Below, piece by piece: positions 1-10,678 of a DNA stretch of 64,000 nt. The DNA is from Paracoccaceae bacterium. Its GTDB lineage: Bacteria > Pseudomonadota > Alphaproteobacteria > Rhodobacterales > Rhodobacteraceae. The stretch is from positions 62,001 through 126,000 of the forward strand of contig JANQRE010000008.1 of assembly GCA_028284705.1 (NCBI GenBank), given 5' to 3'. A program made the position numbers and the translations under genes. The notes below the pieces were generated by a model. It saw only the letters and a list, made by a program, of their open reading frames with translations, made no database searches and was not told the origin of the DNA. Position 1 is the first letter of the stretch, and each line of letters opens with the position of its first letter.

Positions 1-378
1 GCCGACCTGACCCTGACCAAGACACGCATACAAGCAGGCGTTTATGAGGGCGTGCTGAAGGCGGATGTGGAGGGGAACTACTTTCCCGAACTGAAAGCGG
101 TGCATCTGGAAAAGCAGGTGGGTGAGCTGTCCTTGTCGGAGGATCAGACGCTCGACAAGACCTGGCATGTGCGGCTGAGCATTCCGGCGGATGTGCTGAC
201 GGATGGTGTGCAGACTTTCGTGATCGTGGATGCCAAGACCGACGCGACGCTGGACAGTTTCACCATCATCACCGGTGAGCCTCTGGATGATGATCTGCGG
301 GCGGAAGTGGATTTGCTGAGGGCGGAATTGGACATGTTAAAGAAAGCGTTTCGACGGCATTGTATTGAGACCACGTGA
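1..378 (+). CDS. C-terminal part of an unrecognised protein (5' end outside window)
   Basis: The frame is open from the first base and ends at TGA, giving 125 residues of a protein that starts upstream. I do not recognise the family. The visible part alternates short hydrophobic and charged stretches that look like a beta-rich domain (HVRLSIPADV, TFVIVDAKTDA). It then ends in an acidic-to-basic helix with heptad-like leucines (LRAEVDLLRAELDMLKKAF), possibly a short coiled coil. There is no membrane segment in this part. It lies about 170 bases upstream of fadH on the same strand, with palindromic DNA between, so a shared transcript is uncertain. Confidence 0.6.
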   Translation, partial: ADLTLTKTRIQAGVYEGVLKADVEGNYFPELKAVHLEKQVGELSLSEDQTLDKTWHVRLSIPADVLTDGVQTFVIVDAKTDATLDSFTIITGEPLDDDLRAEVDLLRAELDMLKKAFRRHCIETT

Positions 379-384
379 CCTAAA

Positions 385-404
385 GGAGCGCCTTTGGCGC
401 GCAT
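385..404. repeat. Short hairpin of the GGAGCGCC-loop-GGCGC type
   Basis: GCGCC and GGCGC arms flank a TTT loop just after the stop codon of the first gene. Related hairpins, GGAGCGCC followed by GGCGC, recur after genes at 35.7 kb and 57.2 kb. The position fits a transcript-end hairpin or a small extragenic palindromic repeat. There is no T-run, so it is not a classical intrinsic terminator. Confidence 0.5.
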
Positions 405-432
405 GATCCTTTGCGTTCGGGCCACGCAGGCC

Positions 433-452
433 TTGAGGGGCCGGCCCCTCAA
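433..452. repeat. Perfect 20-bp palindrome upstream of fadH
   Basis: TTGAGGGGCCGGCCCCTCAA reads identically on both strands. It sits between the first gene and fadH, about 100 bases before the fadH start. It could be a transcript-end hairpin for the upstream gene, a protein-binding palindrome or part of an extragenic repeat. Nothing in the sequence decides between these. Confidence 0.5.
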
Positions 453-486
453 ACTCCCCGGAGTATTTTGAGACCAATGAAAATGA

Positions 487-2574
<2,088 letters not shown>

Positions 2575-2819
2575 GTTTCAAATAATACGCGCGCTCATGG
2601 ACCAAGTCTGGTTGGAGTTTGTTAACTACAAAGCAAATCGCCCGAAGCATTTCTTCGGCGTGGTTAACTGGCCCAGAACGCGTTGGAAACAACCGTTTCT
2701 CTGTTTCCATGCCATGAACGATCCGCTTTAAAACCCCTGAATCGTCCAACTGCCTTCTCAATCCTGCCCCATTTCGACGGGATAACCCCCGCAAACGTGC
2801 AGTGTATTGAGGTATCCGA

Positions 2820-3725
2820 ATGGACCGTCTGACCGAAATGGAAGCGTTCGCCACCGTTGTGGACCAAGGGGGCTTCACAGACGCCGCCCGCAAGATGGGG
2901 ATTTCCAAATCCGCCGTCTCCAAACATGTTTCTTCTCTGGAAAGCCGCCTTGGCGCGCGCCTGCTGAACCGGACGACGCGCCGCGTGTCTCCAACCGAGA
3001 TTGGCCTGGCCTATTACGACCGGGCCCGTCGTGTGTTGAATGACGCAGGTGAAGCGGATGCGCTGGTATCGTCCATGCAATCGGCGCCATCTGGCCTGCT
3101 GCGTATTTCAGTGGCGACGGATTTTGGGGTGAACCACATGTCGCCTATCTTGGGCGACTTCCTGGTGGATTTTCCGGATATCACGGTGAACATGGTGCTG
3201 AACAACCGCTATGTGGAACTGATTTCCGAAGGGTTCGATCTGGCCATTCGCATTGGTGAAATGGAAGATAGTTCTCTGCGCGCACGTAAACTGACGGAAA
3301 CCAACAAGCGTTTGATCGCGAGCCCGAGATATCTCGATGAGCACGGGCGCCCACAGAAGATCGACGACCTCAATGAGCACAAACTCCTGCATTATTCTAA
3401 CCAGTCCGCCGGCAATGTCTGGAAACTGACAGCACCGTCTGGCGAAAAGCGTCAAGTGCGCACGCAAGGCTGGCTGACGGTGAATGACGGGCAATCGCTT
3501 TTGAACGCTTGCGTCTCGGGCTTGGGCATCGCTTACCTGCCGAGCTTCCTCTATGCGGAAGCGGTGGCCGACGGGCTTGTCGAAGATGCGATGCCGGACC
3601 TGCCGATGGAAACGCAAGGCATCTATGCGGTTTACCCGCCGGGCCGCTACACGCAGCCGAAAGTGCGGACCTTCATCGACTTCCTGGTGGAGGCCTTCAA
3701 GGAAAAAGGCCCCGAGAAGTGGTGA
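2820..3725 (+). CDS. LysR-family transcriptional regulator
   Basis: A 301-residue protein of typical LysR length. The N-terminal winged helix-turn-helix spans about residues 1-60 (MEAFATVVDQGGFTDAARKM, then SKSAVSKHVSSLESRLGARL). A periplasmic-binding-fold effector domain occupies about 90-295. The sequence resembles the LysR subgroup often found in proteobacteria next to quinone or aldehyde reductases, but the effector cannot be read from it. The ATG has GAGGT at 2809-2813 with good spacing. It follows fadH on the same strand after 245 bases and faces the OmpA-like gene convergently, so its target is not obvious. Confidence 0.9.
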   Translation: MDRLTEMEAFATVVDQGGFTDAARKMGISKSAVSKHVSSLESRLGARLLNRTTRRVSPTEIGLAYYDRARRVLNDAGEADALVSSMQSAPSGLLRISVATDFGVNHMSPILGDFLVDFPDITVNMVLNNRYVELISEGFDLAIRIGEMEDSSLRARKLTETNKRLIASPRYLDEHGRPQKIDDLNEHKLLHYSNQSAGNVWKLTAPSGEKRQVRTQGWLTVNDGQSLLNACVSGLGIAYLPSFLYAEAVADGLVEDAMPDLPMETQGIYAVYPPGRYTQPKVRTFIDFLVEAFKEKGPEKW

Positions 3726-3760
3726 TCTGAAACAAGTTTTCCCCCGGTGTTTGGCGACAC

Positions 3761-4705
3761 CTACTGGGTCGAGGTGAGAACCACCTCGACCCTTCTGTTT
3801 AGGGTACGACCTTCTTCGGTCAGGTTGCTTGCGCGAGGCGCCAGAAAGCCGACGCCATCGGCGCTGACCTGCGCGCGCGGCACGTCGAACTCAGAGATCA
3901 ACCGGTTTGCCACCGATTGCGCGCGTTGCCGGGACAGTGCGATATTGCCGTCGAGAGAGCCTTCCGCATCGGTGTGACCGACCAAAGCCACGGAGCGGGT
4001 CGGGTTCTCCTTCAGATATCCGGCCAGATCGACGAGGGAGAGAAACTTGCCCTCGCCAAGTTCTGACGAGCCGGTGGCGAATGCCAGATCGTCCAGCACC
4101 GCGTGGCCGTTGCGTTCCAGTTCTTCGACGACGGAGCCAAAGGCGATGGTGGGCACGGCAGGTTGCACCGCGTCGCTTCGCGCGCCTGCTTTGAGGTTCA
4201 GCGAATCTGCGGAGGGGGCACCCACATGGGTAAGCTGCACGAAGGCCGTGGTCTGACTGCGGGAAACGATGAGGCTGACATATTCCGGGATCGCCCCGCC
4301 CAGGCGCTGGGCGGAGAGATAGCGGAAATCGCCGAGGTCGATATGCATATCCGGTTCGGGCAGAATGTCTGTCTGGAAGCGGAAGTCGAAACCACCGCAT
4401 TCGCGGGTTTCGCATTCATAAAGCAATTCAAACCCGACCGCCTCAATCTGCTGGCGCAGATTGTCCATGACGCCGAGCGTGGTGCCGCCGCTGAGTTCCA
4501 CATGCCATGCGGTGCGAGTGAGCGGGCCTTCTGCGACCAGCGTCTGCATCGCACCCTCGGCAAATGGACCGATAGGCATTTTGTAGCTCGCGAAATCCTC
4601 CGCCTCAGTCACGCTTTCACGGGCGGGACCGGAGAAGGTGATCTCCAGATTGGCCCAGGCTGGGTAGGCGAGGGCAAGGGAACACAAGGTGAGAAGCGGT
4701 TTCAT
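3761..4705 (-). CDS. Exported OmpA-family protein
   Basis: A 314-residue protein with a signal peptide (MKPLLTLCSLALAYPAWA, cleavage before N19). A domain of unknown function follows over about 20-190. A C-terminal OmpA-like peptidoglycan-binding domain spans about 200-314, with the typical core VALVGHTDAEGSLDGNIALS followed by RQRAQSVANRLI and ending NRRVEVVL. It probably sits in the periplasm or outer membrane, bound to the wall. Its ATG overlaps the stop of the AhpD-like gene by ATGA, so it is the last gene of a four-gene operon with cinA-type and GNAT genes. The functional link among these is not clear. Confidence 0.88.
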   Translation of the reverse strand: MKPLLTLCSLALAYPAWANLEITFSGPARESVTEAEDFASYKMPIGPFAEGAMQTLVAEGPLTRTAWHVELSGGTTLGVMDNLRQQIEAVGFELLYECETRECGGFDFRFQTDILPEPDMHIDLGDFRYLSAQRLGGAIPEYVSLIVSRSQTTAFVQLTHVGAPSADSLNLKAGARSDAVQPAVPTIAFGSVVEELERNGHAVLDDLAFATGSSELGEGKFLSLVDLAGYLKENPTRSVALVGHTDAEGSLDGNIALSRQRAQSVANRLISEFDVPRAQVSADGVGFLAPRASNLTEEGRTLNRRVEVVLTSTQ

Positions 4706-5271
4706 CGGGCGGCGGCGTGATACTCGTCGTTGGGGCGCATATCGATGGCCGAGGCCATCCGGTTGGTCATGTTGAAAAAGCTGGCGACGGCGGCAATGTC
4801 CCAGATGTCGCGGTCGGTGAAGCCGACCTTGCGCAGTTTCTCGCGGTCGGGATCTTCGATTTTGTAGCTGGCCTCAGACATCTGAACCGCGAAATCGAGC
4901 ATTGCACGCTGTTTCTCGGTCAGGGGCGCGACGCGGTAGTTCATCACGAGCGCTTCGCCGAGTTTTGGGTCGCCAGACAGCTCCCGCACCGCCGCGCCAT
5001 GGGCGACAAGGCAGTAGAAACAGCGGTTTACGGAAGACACGGCGACGGCGATCATCTCGCGTTCGAGCTTGGTCAGAGTGCTATCTCCGAGCATCAGATC
5101 GTTGTACATGCTCGTGAACGCGTTCAGTTTCTCGACGTCGAACGCGTAGGCGGTGAGCACATTCGGGACCATGCCGAGTTTTTCGACGCAGATATCAAAA
5201 TATTTCTGGGTCTCTGGCGGCAGTGGATCAACCGGTGGCAGGTCGAGCGCGGTGGCTTTTGGAAGTTTCAA
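4702..5271 (-). CDS. Peroxidase-related protein, AhpD/carboxymuconolactone decarboxylase family
   Basis: A 189-residue, all-helical protein. It carries the AhpD-type redox motif in NRCFYCLVAHGAAVREL (CxxC plus a downstream His) and the family opening ending LNAFTSMYNDLML. Members reduce peroxides or peroxiredoxins, or remain uncharacterised. The start is a TTG at 5271 preceded by AGGAG nine bases upstream; no better start exists. It overlaps the OmpA-like gene (ATGA) and is 12 bases after the GNAT gene, so it is translationally coupled within the operon. Confidence 0.85.
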   Translation of the reverse strand: MKLPKATALDLPPVDPLPPETQKYFDICVEKLGMVPNVLTAYAFDVEKLNAFTSMYNDLMLGDSTLTKLEREMIAVAVSSVNRCFYCLVAHGAAVRELSGDPKLGEALVMNYRVAPLTEKQRAMLDFAVQMSEASYKIEDPDREKLRKVGFTDRDIWDIAAVASFFNMTNRMASAIDMRPNDEYHAAAR

Positions 5272-5283
5272 TGGGCGATGCTC

Positions 5284-5991
5284 CTAGGGGGCTTTCCGGT
5301 AATGATAGCCGCCGATCTCGGCCATGCCCAGAGAGCGATAAAGCGCAATCGCCGGTGCGTTTTCCCGCACGACGGCGAGGCTCAGGTCCGTAGCACCTTG
5401 ATCCCTCCCCCATTCTGCTGCGGCGCGCATCAGGTGCTGTCCAAGGCCATTTCGGCGTTGATCAGGGTCTATTTCGAGCGCGTGGACCATGACGGTGTCC
5501 TGGTGCATTGCGGCGAACATGGTGCCTGCGGGGCGCGCATTCACCCGTCCGAGGATCGCGATTTTCGGATCAGCGACCCGGTCCATGATATCGAAACGCG
5601 CAGGGTCCATTCCACCGGCGCTCCAGATGTTATACATGATCTGCAGGGGCGGCCAGATTGGAAAGACAGTCACCGGCGGGATGTCTTCGGTGAGAAGTGT
5701 GTCCAGCGGGCTGGCCATGAGCATGGTTGGATCGGAGATTGTGTAACCTCGCGACGCCAGCGCCGCGTCTAGCGCGTCTTCTCCGGGTCGGATCAGGAAA
5801 AGCGGATGCTGATCGAGGTCGCGCATAGCGGTTTCGGCCACCTTGATCTCGGCGGGGTCGAAATCTGAGATCAGGCGTGCGGCGGAGACACGTTGCCCGC
5901 CGCCACGCCCTTCGCAAATCTGCCATGGCCCGACAAGGGAGATCGCCGCGGGCGGCCACGTCGCTTGCAGGACATCGAAGATATTGGTCAT
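5284..5991 (-). CDS. GNAT-family N-acetyltransferase
   Basis: A 235-residue protein. The acetyl-CoA-binding core lies at the C-terminus: VHALEIDPDQRRNGLGQHLM (motif A with RRNGLG), then LSLAVVRENAPAIALYRSLG and the closing YHYRK. The N-terminal half (1-120) is divergent and may set the acceptor. The start ATG overlaps the stop of the CinA-type gene (ATGA), which I prefer over an in-frame upstream extension. The substrate is unknown. Confidence 0.85.
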   Translation of the reverse strand: MTNIFDVLQATWPPAAISLVGPWQICEGRGGGQRVSAARLISDFDPAEIKVAETAMRDLDQHPLFLIRPGEDALDAALASRGYTISDPTMLMASPLDTLLTEDIPPVTVFPIWPPLQIMYNIWSAGGMDPARFDIMDRVADPKIAILGRVNARPAGTMFAAMHQDTVMVHALEIDPDQRRNGLGQHLMRAAAEWGRDQGATDLSLAVVRENAPAIALYRSLGMAEIGGYHYRKAP

Positions 5992-6710
5992 ACCAGGAGG
6001 GCCGATTTCAGGCGGGTTAGAGCCTGATCTAACCGATCTGCCACGGTGCCGCGCACGACGATATTCGCGCCGAACTGGCCATTCTGCTGGAACGGATAAC
6101 ACCCGAAGGAAAGGTCGCTAAACTCCTGCGCGATCTCGCCAAGGGGGGTCGCAATATCGCCCTCGCCGCGATCGATGCGCAGGGTTTCAGAGATTAACGG
6201 TGATCCCCCGTTGAGGGTGGGCAGAACCGAGGCGACCATGGCCTTGAACACCGACGGGACGCCGGCCATGACATGGACATTCTCCAGCGAGAAACCGGGC
6301 GCGACAGAAACCGGATTGTCGATCAGGCAGGCGTCATCAGGGATGCGTGCCATGCGCTTGCGGGCGTCGTTGAAGTCGAGTTCCTGCGTTGCGTAATGCG
6401 CGGCGAGCAGGTCATAGGCGTCCTGGCGAATGCCGACATGTTTGCCAAAGGCCGCGCCAATGGCATCGGCGGTGATGTCGTCATGGGTCGGACCGATGCC
6501 GCCGGAGGTGAAAACAGTGTCATAACCGGCGCTCAGCGCCCGCACCGCATCAACGATCTGGTTATGATCGTCGGACACCACGCGCACCTCTTTCAGGTCG
6601 ATGCCTGCCTCGGTCAATTGCCCCGCGAGATAGTGCATGTTCGCATCCCGTGTGCGGCCCGAGAGGATCTCGTCGCCAATGACCAGCATCGCGGCGGTGG
6701 GGTTCGGCAT
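5988..6710 (-). CDS. CinA/MoaB-fold molybdopterin-binding-type protein
   Basis: A 240-residue protein with the MoCF-like fold found in CinA N-termini and MogA/MoaB. The marks are AMLVIGDEILSGRTRDANM at the start and TVFTSGGIGPTHDDITADA. It lacks the C-terminal nicotinamide-nucleotide amidase domain of full CinA, so only the FAD-type or ADP-ribose pyrophosphatase-like half is present. The ATG at 6710 is chosen because the family consensus begins there; an open frame extends further upstream across the divergent sfsA. It heads the four-gene operon and is divergent from sfsA with 45 bases between. Confidence 0.87.
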   Translation of the reverse strand: MPNPTAAMLVIGDEILSGRTRDANMHYLAGQLTEAGIDLKEVRVVSDDHNQIVDAVRALSAGYDTVFTSGGIGPTHDDITADAIGAAFGKHVGIRQDAYDLLAAHYATQELDFNDARKRMARIPDDACLIDNPVSVAPGFSLENVHVMAGVPSVFKAMVASVLPTLNGGSPLISETLRIDRGEGDIATPLGEIAQEFSDLSFGCYPFQQNGQFGANIVVRGTVADRLDQALTRLKSALLV

Positions 6711-6755
6711 CTGGGGCTCCTTGAAGGCGTCTTCCACTCGGTATAGGCCCGGCTT

Positions 6756-7466
6756 ATGCGCTTTCAAACCCCACTTGTGCCGGGCCGGTTGATCCGGCGT
6801 TACAAACGCTTTCTTGCCGATGTGCGGCTGGACGATGGGCGCGAGGTGACGGCCCATTGTCCGAACCCTGGGTCCATGATGGGTCTGAAAGAAGAAGGTC
6901 TGCGGATTTGGCTGGAGCCGAATGACGATCCGAAGAAGAAACTGAAATTCGCCTGGCGGCTTGCGGAACTGCCGGGAGGCCAATGGGCGGGGATTGATAC
7001 GGCTGTGCCAAACAAAGTTGTGAAAGAGGCTCTAACTTTGCGGAAAGTGCCCGAATTTGGTGACTATGAGCGGGTACAGCCGGAGGTGAAATACGGGACC
7101 AATAGTCGGGTGGATTTCTTGCTGGATGACCAAGTGTACGTGGAAGTGAAGAATGTACATCTGCGCCGCGACGGCGATTGGGCGGAGTTTCCTGACAGCG
7201 TGACGGCGCGGGGGACGAAGCATCTCAATGACCTCATCGAGGTAGTTCGATCAGGGCATAGGGCCGTGATGTTCTACCTTGTGCAGCGGACCGATTGTGC
7301 TCGGTTCAAACTCGCGAGCGATATCGATCCGCAATATGCCGCCGCATTTGATGAAGCACGTGCCGCGGGTGTTGAGGTTTTATGCTACGGCACCCATATT
7401 TCGCGGGACGGGGTCGAGATTGCCGACCCTATTCCCGTGGACCCGTCGCCGCAGGCAGGGTTCTGA
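6756..7466 (+). CDS. sfsA: SfsA family protein (sugar fermentation stimulation protein homolog)
   Basis: A 236-residue protein of normal SfsA length. Recognisable stretches are LIRRYKRFLADVRLDDG and HCPNPGSMMGL near the N-terminus. The nuclease-like core VDFLLDDQVYVEVKNVHL is followed by FPDSVTARGTKHL, and LCYGTHIS lies near the end. The family has an OB-like N-terminus and a PD-(D/E)XK-like C-terminus; its cellular role is still poorly defined. It lies 54 bases upstream of map. Confidence 0.92.
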   Translation: MRFQTPLVPGRLIRRYKRFLADVRLDDGREVTAHCPNPGSMMGLKEEGLRIWLEPNDDPKKKLKFAWRLAELPGGQWAGIDTAVPNKVVKEALTLRKVPEFGDYERVQPEVKYGTNSRVDFLLDDQVYVEVKNVHLRRDGDWAEFPDSVTARGTKHLNDLIEVVRSGHRAVMFYLVQRTDCARFKLASDIDPQYAAAFDEARAAGVEVLCYGTHISRDGVEIADPIPVDPSPQAGF

Positions 7467-7520
7467 TACTGGCGAGACGGAGCGACTCAGACTATGTTTA
7501 GGCGAGCGAAGGAGCACGCG

Positions 7521-8333
7521 TTGGACGAGACGCATCAAGGACGGATTACCAAAGAGGGAATCCGCATCTATTCGGATGCGGATTTTGCCGGTATGCGCAA
7601 AGCGGGTGCTTTGGCGGCAAAAATCCTCGATGATATTTCATCGCTTGTAAAACCCGGTGCGACGACTGGCGAGATCGACACCGCGATTGAGACGGCGGTG
7701 AAGGATGCCGGCGCGAAATCGGCGACGATTGGCTATAAGGGGTATCAGCACGCCTCCTGCATCTCGGTGAACCATGTCGTGTGTCATGGGATCCCGGGGC
7801 CTAAGACCCTGAAAGAAGGCGATATTCTGAACGTCGACGTAACAGTGATCGTCGATGGCTGGTTTGGCGATACGAGCCGGATGTATGTCGCTGGCAAGCT
7901 CAATCGCAAAGCTGAGCGTCTGATCCAGGTGACCCATGATGCGCTGATGAAGGGCATCGAGCAGGTCAAACCGGGCAATACGTTTGGCGATATCGGCTAT
8001 GCGATCCAGCGGTTCGTTGAGGCGCATCGCATGTCAGTTGTGCGCGATTTCTGTGGGCACGGGCTGGGTCGTGTGTTCCATGCGCCGCCCAATGTGCTGC
8101 ATTACGGGCGGCCGGGGACGGGAGCGTTGCTGGAAGAAGGTATGTTCTTCACCATTGAGCCGATGGTGAACCTTGGGCGGCCCGAGACGAAAGTGCTGGC
8201 CGATGATTGGACGGCGGTGACGCGCGACAAGTCGCTGTCGGCGCAGTTCGAGCACTCGGTGGGTGTGACGTCGGATGGCTGTGAAATCTTCACCGCATCA
8301 CCCGGTGGGAAATTTCACCCGACTTACAGCTGA
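7521..8333 (+). CDS. map: Type I methionine aminopeptidase
   Basis: The enzyme removes the initiator methionine from new proteins and uses two metal ions. Metal ligands appear in the expected places: D in ILNVDVTVIVDGWFGDTSRM (two Asp), H in CGHGLGRVFH, E in FFTIEPMV and E in SAQFEHSVGV. Length is 270 residues with the TTG start at 7521, which has AAGGAG six bases upstream and gives the family-typical opening before GRITKEGIRIY. An ATG at 7494 would add nine residues and has a weaker, more distant ribosome site. Confidence 0.93.
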   Translation: MDETHQGRITKEGIRIYSDADFAGMRKAGALAAKILDDISSLVKPGATTGEIDTAIETAVKDAGAKSATIGYKGYQHASCISVNHVVCHGIPGPKTLKEGDILNVDVTVIVDGWFGDTSRMYVAGKLNRKAERLIQVTHDALMKGIEQVKPGNTFGDIGYAIQRFVEAHRMSVVRDFCGHGLGRVFHAPPNVLHYGRPGTGALLEEGMFFTIEPMVNLGRPETKVLADDWTAVTRDKSLSAQFEHSVGVTSDGCEIFTASPGGKFHPTYS

Positions 8334-8373
8334 ATTTACGCAAGTTTAAATCGAATCGTTGCTGGTTGGCCGC

Positions 8374-9108
8374 ATGGCTGATCAGACATCCCTGTTTTTC
8401 GAACATCCTTTGCCCGAGTTTGCGCCGGGTGTGCCGCAGGAACACCTTGTCCACGGGCACCGGGAAGCGCTGCGCGCGCGTTTGATGCGGTCAGGTGAGG
8501 CGTCGCTGGAAGACGCGGAGCTTCTGGAATTGATCCTGTTTCGAGCGGTCAGGCGGCGCGAAGTGCGAACGCTCGCGCGCCGCCTGCTTGAGCGGTTTGG
8601 CGATTTCAACCGGGTGCTTGCGGCGACACCCGCGCAATTGCGCGAGGTGCACGACGTGGGGGTTAAGGTCATCCGTGAGTTGAAGATCGTCGAAGCGGCG
8701 GGCCACCGCATGGCGCAGACACGGGTTCTGAACGCACCGGTGATTTCGAGTTGGCAGGCGTTGTTGGACTATTGCAAGGCGCGGATGGCGCATCTGCAAG
8801 TGGAGCAGTTTCGCGTGCTGTATCTGGATCGCAAGAATGTGCTGATCGCGGATGAGGCGCAATCGGGCACGGTGAACCATGTGCCGGTCTTTCCGAGGGA
8901 AGTGGTGAAACGGGCGCTGGAATTGAATGCATCGGCCCTGATCCTGGCGCATAATCATCCCTCCGGTCAGGCGGACCCGTCAGAGGAAGATATCGCGATG
9001 ACGGAGCGCATGGTTGCGGCGGCGGAGGCGCTGGAGATCACGGTGCATGATCACCTGATCATTGGGATGGGGGAGCCCTATTCGTTCCGGTCGAACCGGC
9101 TGATTTAG
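8374..9108 (+). CDS. radC: RadC / JAB-domain DNA repair protein
   Basis: A 244-residue protein. A helix-hairpin-helix region lies near residues 75-110 (LREVHDVGVKVIRELK). The C-terminal JAMM metalloprotease-like domain carries the motif HNHPSGQADPSEED, preceded by the conserved PREVVKRALELNASALILAH. The family is linked historically to repair, but its biochemical role is unsettled. The ATG at 8374 is preferred to an upstream TTG in the same frame. It lies 40 bases after map. Confidence 0.9.
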   Translation: MADQTSLFFEHPLPEFAPGVPQEHLVHGHREALRARLMRSGEASLEDAELLELILFRAVRRREVRTLARRLLERFGDFNRVLAATPAQLREVHDVGVKVIRELKIVEAAGHRMAQTRVLNAPVISSWQALLDYCKARMAHLQVEQFRVLYLDRKNVLIADEAQSGTVNHVPVFPREVVKRALELNASALILAHNHPSGQADPSEEDIAMTERMVAAAEALEITVHDHLIIGMGEPYSFRSNRLI

Positions 9109-9111
9109 ACC

Positions 9112-10665
9112 CTATTTCACCCAAACTTCGACGCGTCGGTTCACCGCACGACCCCAATCGGTATCATCGCAGGCGATGGGCAGGACCTCCCCGAATCCGG
9201 TTGTATCCATGATGATGTCGTCGAAATTCGCGGTGAGCGCGAGGTCGCGGACCTGGGTCAGAACCGTGCGGGCGCGGCGTTTGGAAAGCGCTTCGTTGCC
9301 GGTGGCGGCGCCGGCACTGTCGGAAAAGCCGACAAAGAGCATGTCACTGCCATTGAAGGTGCCGGTCTCCAAGGCGCGGGCGAGCCTTGCGGCGCTTTCG
9401 CGGGAGGGTACGTCGAGGCGGGTGGAGCCGTCCTCGAAGCGGAAGGTTGTCGAGAGACGTGTACGGCCTTGAAGGGTGGCGGTGAGCGCTTGCAGATCGG
9501 CGAGTGTGACTTCTTCGCCTGCGGCGGAGATCGCGTGGGCAAGGCGGTTGCCCTGATCGTTGAAGTCCGATTGCGTGATCGCCTGATCGACGAAGCCAAG
9601 ACGCCGCGCCACAAGATCGGCCCGCTGGGTCTCGGTAAATTCGAGGAATTCACGGGCGAGCAGCGGCAGACGCCGCGCGGGCGTGAACAGCATGAGCGGC
9701 AGGGTCAGGGGGTAATCCTCGGTGCGCAGGGCAGCGATGGTGGCGTCCTGGGTGTATCCGCAGGCGCCAGAGATCGGGAGGGGGGCGACATTGCCGACCT
9801 CGCTCAGTGTCGTGAGGCCGAGGGCGAAGGGGTCATCGGCAACCAGATCGACAATGGTTTCCAAGCTGCTATGAGCCGTCGCTACAGGCGAGAAATCGAC
9901 CCTATCCTTGCCGAAAAGCAGATCGCTAAACGCCTCTGCCAGGCCGCTCCCGTGGAGCGGGATGTGCAAGGTCACGGGCAGATCCGGGCCGCCGAAGGCG
10001 GACCAGTTCGGCGTGGGATCGGAGAAGGCACGGGTCAGATCGGGCAGAGAGATGGCCGGGATCGGTTGATCGGCGGCAGTGACCGCGACGATGCCGTCGA
10101 GGGCGACAACGCGGGCGCGGCGACCCTGAACCAGATTGCCGGCGCCCGACGACGCGGCCATGGCTTCTTCATCGGCGCGAGGTTCGCGCAGGACGAGCGC
10201 GATGTCAGCCTCCTCCGCGATCAGATCGGCGTAGGCCTCCCGCGTCGTGGTTGCGCGCAAATCGAAGCGGGCGCGGATGCGTTCATCGTCGCGCATCACG
10301 AAGCTTGAGGAGATATCGTCCGTAACCTGACGTTCAACCTTGAGACCGCGCTGCTCGGCGAAGGCGATCAGGAGCGCGGGCAGCAGGCGATTGGCCATAT
10401 GCGGCGTGCCGGAGAGGCGCACCTCGGCGACATAAGCCGCGAGATCGGGGCAGCCGGGGCCGGTGCAAATAACGCCCTCGCCGTCGAGAGTGAGCGGGCC
10501 ATAGACGGTTTCGACGCGGTAGAATTCGCCGTCATAGCCCAGAAGCGTGCCCTCGATCGACAGCGTGCCGTCGCGGGAGGTCAGCGTGACGTCCTGTGCG
10601 AGCGCCGCAACAACGGTGAAGAGAAGCGTCAGAATACTGGCGCTGAAGAGCCGGATGAGATGCAA
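9112..10665 (-). CDS. Exported fusion: PstS-like substrate-binding domain plus OmpA domain
   Basis: A 517-residue protein with a signal peptide (cleavage near ALAQ at 24). A short N-terminal domain contains a CTGPGC disulfide candidate. A periplasmic type-II binding-protein domain of the PstS kind spans about 80-330, including VALDGIVAVTAADQPIPAIS and LHIPLHGSGLAEAF. An OmpA-like peptidoglycan-binding domain spans about 405-517 (FVGFSDSAGAATGNEALSKR, ending NRRVEVWVK). It should be tethered to the cell wall in the periplasm and bind a small ligand, possibly an anion. It lies 14 bases downstream of another exported protein on the same strand. Confidence 0.85.
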   Translation of the reverse strand: MHLIRLFSASILTLLFTVVAALAQDVTLTSRDGTLSIEGTLLGYDGEFYRVETVYGPLTLDGEGVICTGPGCPDLAAYVAEVRLSGTPHMANRLLPALLIAFAEQRGLKVERQVTDDISSSFVMRDDERIRARFDLRATTTREAYADLIAEEADIALVLREPRADEEAMAASSGAGNLVQGRRARVVALDGIVAVTAADQPIPAISLPDLTRAFSDPTPNWSAFGGPDLPVTLHIPLHGSGLAEAFSDLLFGKDRVDFSPVATAHSSLETIVDLVADDPFALGLTTLSEVGNVAPLPISGACGYTQDATIAALRTEDYPLTLPLMLFTPARRLPLLAREFLEFTETQRADLVARRLGFVDQAITQSDFNDQGNRLAHAISAAGEEVTLADLQALTATLQGRTRLSTTFRFEDGSTRLDVPSRESAARLARALETGTFNGSDMLFVGFSDSAGAATGNEALSKRRARTVLTQVRDLALTANFDDIIMDTTGFGEVLPIACDDTDWGRAVNRRVEVWVK

Positions 10666-10678
10666 ATGACCGCCCGTG

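Noticed and set aside
2641-2661. Hairpin CCGAAG-N5-CTTCGG after fadH
   Set aside because: Six-base arms without a T-run, so I do not call it a terminator.
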